Shown here piece by piece: positions 31,898 through 34,896 of a DNA stretch of 34,896 nt. Position 1 is the stretch's first letter. Each line of letters starts with the position of its first letter. The position numbers were made by a program, and so were the translations under genes. This DNA is from Pseudobdellovibrionaceae bacterium (GTDB taxonomy: Bacteria > Bdellovibrionota > Bdellovibrionia > Bdellovibrionales > Bdellovibrionaceae). Location of the stretch: assembly GCA_021731025.1 (NCBI GenBank), contig JAKFYD010000067.1:1-34896 (forward strand), in the 5' to 3' direction. Under the pieces are notes generated by a model, which was not told where the DNA came from, did not search any database, and saw only the letters and a program-made list of their open reading frames with translations.

Positions 31898-32854
31898 TTG
31901 ACGAAGCAGTATTTCAAATATGAAGGCACCGGAAATCAACTGGCCTTGGTTCTAATTAAGAATTTTCTTCTGACAGTTATCACATTAGGTATCTATCGAC
32001 CTTGGGCTCGAACCAATTTTCGCCGCTATATTTGGAGTCACGTTCGATTTACTGGTGATCGAGGCGCTTACGACGGCACCGGCCGAGAACTTTTCAATGG
32101 CTGGGCACTTTTAGTTTTTTATACGATTGTTTTTTTGGTGGCTTCTCGAATTGTTTTCACCGTGCTGAGCTTTGTTTTTCCAGAACAGCTTTCTGCCCTA
32201 TTGATTTCGATCGCTACGGGAGCCGTTTATCTTTATGTTTTTTCCGTGGCCACTTACTCGGGCTTTCGTTACCGAATGTCCCGCACCCAGTGGAGACAAA
32301 TCCGTTTTGGAGCTGATCGAGACAAAGCCAAGGCTAAAGAGTTTTCGATCCTCTACATCAAAGGAGCGGTCTTAACAGGTCTGAGTTTAGGAATTTATTA
32401 TCCTTATTTTAAAAATAATATTCATAGCTATCTGGTCAATCGCGCCCGCATAGGAACGAAAAACTTTCGTTACGATGGAAAAAGCTCTGATTACGCCGAG
32501 ATCTATTGGATACAGATGTTGCTTTGCTTTGTAACTCTGGGGTTTTATACTCCTTGGTTTATCCAAAAAACTTTGCAATTTCGACTTCAGCACACTTACT
32601 TGGATCAGGCTCAATTTGGGATCGATCTCAGGGGAAAACAGCTTTTGGTTTATGGCATTGCCACCTACCTGCTTTTACTTCTCACTTTCGGTTTAGCTTC
32701 TCCATGGATTATCAATTGGGGCTATCGTTTATTTACAGATCATATGTATATCGACGGAGCTATTGACTTTGAAAGCATTAAACAAGCTCCTGCTGAAGGT
32801 AAAGCCATCGGAGATGAAATCGTTACCGACTACGAATTGGATTTTGGATTTTAA
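31898..32854 (+). CDS. DUF898 (YjgN-like) membrane protein
   Basis: A 318-residue inner-membrane protein with about six to eight membrane helices. The family's repeated motif, [YF]-W-G-x-G-N-type start followed by LGIYRPWARTNFRRY, occurs near residues 30-45 and again as LGFYTPWFIQKTLQFRL near 213, and FGLASPWIINWGYRLF close to the end, which is the DUF898 repeat pattern. The start is TTG at 31898, supported by AGGAGG 5 bases upstream. The stop and the next start share bases (TAATG). DUF898 next to an M48 peptidase is, as I recall, a common pairing; the function is unknown. Confidence 0.85.
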   Translation: MTKQYFKYEGTGNQLALVLIKNFLLTVITLGIYRPWARTNFRRYIWSHVRFTGDRGAYDGTGRELFNGWALLVFYTIVFLVASRIVFTVLSFVFPEQLSALLISIATGAVYLYVFSVATYSGFRYRMSRTQWRQIRFGADRDKAKAKEFSILYIKGAVLTGLSLGIYYPYFKNNIHSYLVNRARIGTKNFRYDGKSSDYAEIYWIQMLLCFVTLGFYTPWFIQKTLQFRLQHTYLDQAQFGIDLRGKQLLVYGIATYLLLLLTFGLASPWIINWGYRLFTDHMYIDGAIDFESIKQAPAEGKAIGDEIVTDYELDFGF

Positions 32855-33906
32855 TGGGCACAGCACGCTACTATGATGGAGAATCAGCCCAAAGTCAGAC
32901 AGTGAATCTTAAAATTGCAGGTGGCAATCTTTTGATTCTGGCCGAGGGCGCTGGCGAACAACTTGATTCTTGGCCACTGAAGGATTTGCGATTAGATCCA
33001 CGGATGCCCACAGTCCCCGTCCTGATGTGCAAACACGAAGCTGAGGCACGGCTGGAATTAACAGATACCGAAATCCTCGAAAGCCTGCGGGAATTAAATT
33101 CTTCGCTCAAGAAAAAGTCCATGAGCAAAAAGAAATTAGGAATTTTAGTTTCGCTGTTTGTTTCTGTTTTAATTTTCATCTATTTTGGAGTGCAATTATT
33201 CTCGGCCCAAATCGCTCGCCGCATTCCTTTTCCGATCGAACAGAAACTAGCAAAAAAAGTAAATATCGAAAAACAATTCGATTCTTGCGTGCTTAGTTTA
33301 GAGCAAACTGCGGCGCTCGATAAATTGGTCGCTTCCGTTTACCCCGCACTTCCGGGCGATTCTGATTTTTCGATTAATGTCCAAGTTTCTCGAGAGAAAA
33401 TTGCAAATGCATTTACTCTTCCCGGGGGGTATATTCTTTTAACTCAAGGGCTTTTAAGCCAAGCCGAATCTCCCGAGGAAATTGCAGGAGTTCTCGCCCA
33501 CGAGTTAGGCCATGTTCAACATCGCCATCTTTTACAAAAAATTATTCGCGGCTCTATAATGGTATCGCTGGTGAACTTTATCAGCTTGGGGCCATCGGGA
33601 ATGCTGTTGATCGACCCTGGCACTGCGGCCCAATTGCTGCTTCTAAAGTTTGATCGCAGCATGGAAGAGGAAGCTGATCAAGCAGCCTTGCTCCGTTTGG
33701 AAGAACAACGCATAGATCTGAAAGGCTTTCAGGATTTTTTCAAAAGATCCCATCCCGAGCTTCCGAGTGGTCTGGGATTTTTGTCCACTCACCCTGGAAG
33801 CCGCGAGCGCATGGAACTGATTGAGAAAAACATTTTATCAGAGATGGAAGCGCGAGAGATTTTAACACCGGAAGAATTTCAGGCGTTGAAAAGCGTCTGT
33901 TTATAA
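32854..33906 (+). CDS. M48 family membrane metallopeptidase
   Basis: A 350-residue zinc peptidase. Residues 1-80 form a small N-terminal domain seen in M48 proteins next to DUF898. A membrane helix follows (LGILVSLFVSVLIFIYFGVQLF, about 110-132), then the catalytic domain with HELGH (about 216-220) and the downstream ligand glutamate in EEEADQAA (about 270-277). STHPGSRERM near the C-terminus is typical of BepA/LoiP-type M48 peptidases. It probably acts in the periplasm on misassembled membrane proteins. The start overlaps the DUF898 stop by one base (TAATG), which implies translational coupling. Confidence 0.92.
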   Translation: MGTARYYDGESAQSQTVNLKIAGGNLLILAEGAGEQLDSWPLKDLRLDPRMPTVPVLMCKHEAEARLELTDTEILESLRELNSSLKKKSMSKKKLGILVSLFVSVLIFIYFGVQLFSAQIARRIPFPIEQKLAKKVNIEKQFDSCVLSLEQTAALDKLVASVYPALPGDSDFSINVQVSREKIANAFTLPGGYILLTQGLLSQAESPEEIAGVLAHELGHVQHRHLLQKIIRGSIMVSLVNFISLGPSGMLLIDPGTAAQLLLLKFDRSMEEEADQAALLRLEEQRIDLKGFQDFFKRSHPELPSGLGFLSTHPGSRERMELIEKNILSEMEAREILTPEEFQALKSVCL

Positions 33907-33919
33907 AGTTGGATATCCT

Positions 33920-34699
33920 ATGAAAGATTGGTGGAAAGATTTTTTTAAGCCAGTAACTGGCGAAGTCATGTTCAAGTCGCGCGCAGGGAAACCAACGCGA
34001 CTTGAAGTCGAAGAAGTCTTGAAACAACTACGAATAAAACACCCTCTAAAAATTTTAGATTTATGCTGTGGCGAAGGCCGCCACTCTATCGTATTTGCCC
34101 AAAATGGTCATAAAGTTGTCGGCCTCGATTACGCAAATAACTTCCTAAAGGTTGCGCGAAAAGAAGCTGGTCAACTAAAACTCCCAATAAAATTTATTAA
34201 AGCAGATATGAAACAGACTTCTCGTTATTTCAAGAAAGAGGAATTCGATGTCGCAGTTTCCCTTTACAATAGTTTCGGTTACTTCGATAAACGTTCCGAT
34301 GATTTTAAGACCATTAAAGAAGTCAGCAAAGTCCTAAAGTCCAATGGGTATTTTGTTATTAACACAATCAATGGCAGTGGCGCCAAAGTGAGGTTAAAAA
34401 ATCCAATATCTATGGGTCATGAAGTTTTCAAAAATCTTTTTATGATTGATAAAGCTTATTTGGATTTTAAGAAGATGCGAACACATGCTGATTGGACGAT
34501 TATCGATGCGCGTAAGAAAAAAACATCCATTTTCCGGGGATCCTTTCAGCAAAATGTTTATTCCCATAACGAAATGAAAGACATGCTAAAAAAAGCGGGT
34601 TTTAAAATTGTAAAAACCTGGGGAGTTCTGCATGGCGGAGCCTTTGACGAAAGAACTTCGTGGCATCAAACGATTCTGGCCCAAAAAATTCGAAGCTAA
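33920..34699 (+). CDS. Class I SAM-dependent methyltransferase
   Basis: A 259-residue Rossmann-fold methyltransferase. Motif I is ILDLCCGEGRHS (about 45-56), motif II is GLDYANNFLKVARKEA, and KADMKQT with FDVAVSLYNSFGYF forms motifs III-IV. The C-terminal half is not distinctive, so the substrate cannot be read. The gene is 13 bases after the M48 peptidase gene and may belong to the same transcript. It is followed by a likely terminator. Confidence 0.85.
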   Translation: MKDWWKDFFKPVTGEVMFKSRAGKPTRLEVEEVLKQLRIKHPLKILDLCCGEGRHSIVFAQNGHKVVGLDYANNFLKVARKEAGQLKLPIKFIKADMKQTSRYFKKEEFDVAVSLYNSFGYFDKRSDDFKTIKEVSKVLKSNGYFVINTINGSGAKVRLKNPISMGHEVFKNLFMIDKAYLDFKKMRTHADWTIIDARKKKTSIFRGSFQQNVYSHNEMKDMLKKAGFKIVKTWGVLHGGAFDERTSWHQTILAQKIRS

Positions 34700-34787
34700 A
34701 AAATTTAATTATTTGTTGGGATCTTTCTAAATTCAGTGGGAAAGATGTGGATAAGTAAGCTAGACCAACAATAAAAAAGCCCCGGAC

Positions 34788-34815
34788 AACCGGCTGAAGT
34801 TCTGGTTTGATTTTT
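34788..34815 (+). terminator. Likely intrinsic terminator after the methyltransferase gene
   Basis: AACCGG (34788-34793) and CTGGTT (34802-34807) can pair (one G-T wobble) across an 8-base loop and are followed by TGATTTTT. It lies about 90 bases after the methyltransferase stop and before the gene starting at 34850. The stem is short, so confidence is moderate. Confidence 0.5.
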
Positions 34816-34849
34816 GTGCGACGAAAACTCAAACAAAGGAGCTTCAGGC

Positions 34850-34896
34850 ATGGATGCCAAGGGCAACAATATTTACATTCCCTATGTTTTTCGATC
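34850..34896 (+). CDS. N-terminal fragment of an unidentified gene (cut by window edge)
   Basis: An ATG at 34850 has AAAGGAG nine bases upstream and opens a frame reading MDAKGNNIYIPYVFR to the edge of the window. The good Shine-Dalgarno makes a real start likely. Fifteen codons are too few to name the product. Confidence 0.6.
   Translation, partial: MDAKGNNIYIPYVFR

Noticed and set aside
34700-34849. Replication origin suggested by a DnaA-box sequence
   Set aside because: There is only one box, with no AT-rich unwinding region or dnaA/dnaN gene nearby.

Overview
The window reads as a chromosomal segment of a Bdellovibrio-like Gram-negative bacterium (Bdellovibrionota). This is inferred from the style of the genes rather than from any database search. 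There are many exported and outer-membrane proteins, several lipoproteins (one with a Phe-Gln-Asn-Cys type lipobox, which I recall as common in Bdellovibrio), AgmX/TonB-C-type proteins, a DUF898-M48 peptidase pair, and a secreted nuclease group that suits a predatory or scavenging life. Base composition looks moderate, in the 40s of percent GC by eye (not computed). I saw no tRNA, rRNA, CRISPR array, complete insertion sequence or prophage.

Layout. 1-1173 (minus): hisC followed by the first codons of cmk, which runs off the left edge. 1265-4049 (plus): a short, divergent hydantoinase-A/B-like pair. 4142-5600 (minus): a zinc-ribbon protein translationally overlapped with an ACT-domain threonine ammonia-lyase. 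5949-6650 (plus): a membrane-anchored hexapeptide acyltransferase, possibly with a frameshifted N-terminus. 6728-8294 is an accessory patch: a BrnT/BrnA-type toxin-antitoxin pair, a probably frameshifted small gene, an exported protein and a membrane-protein remnant with a stop codon. 8294-12267: an outer-membrane barrel gene, a decayed DAACS-type symporter and three exported proteins of unknown role.

12416-17778 (minus) is a housekeeping run transcribed tmk-holB-tatD-gapA-pgk-tpiA with short gaps and overlaps. secG is transcribed divergently from tmk and is overlapped by a FecR/AgmX-type gene. 19232-23500 (plus) is the most interesting block: an exported 855-residue protein containing two uracil-DNA-glycosylase-like folds, then an exported S1/P1 nuclease overlapped by 4 bases with an exported NADAR-type N-glycosidase. 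Together they could take apart extracytoplasmic or prey nucleic acids and nucleotides at both phosphodiester and N-glycosidic bonds; that functional link is inference.

23645-34699 holds an RRM RNA-binding protein, an AgmX-type exported protein, a trypsin-like lipoprotein protease, a large Ig-repeat lipoprotein ended by a strong terminator, an outer-membrane barrel gene with a structured leader, a LysR regulator divergent from an exported CxxCH (haem c-type) protein, a DUF898 membrane protein overlapped with an M48 metallopeptidase, and a SAM methyltransferase. A new gene begins at 34850 and runs off the right edge.
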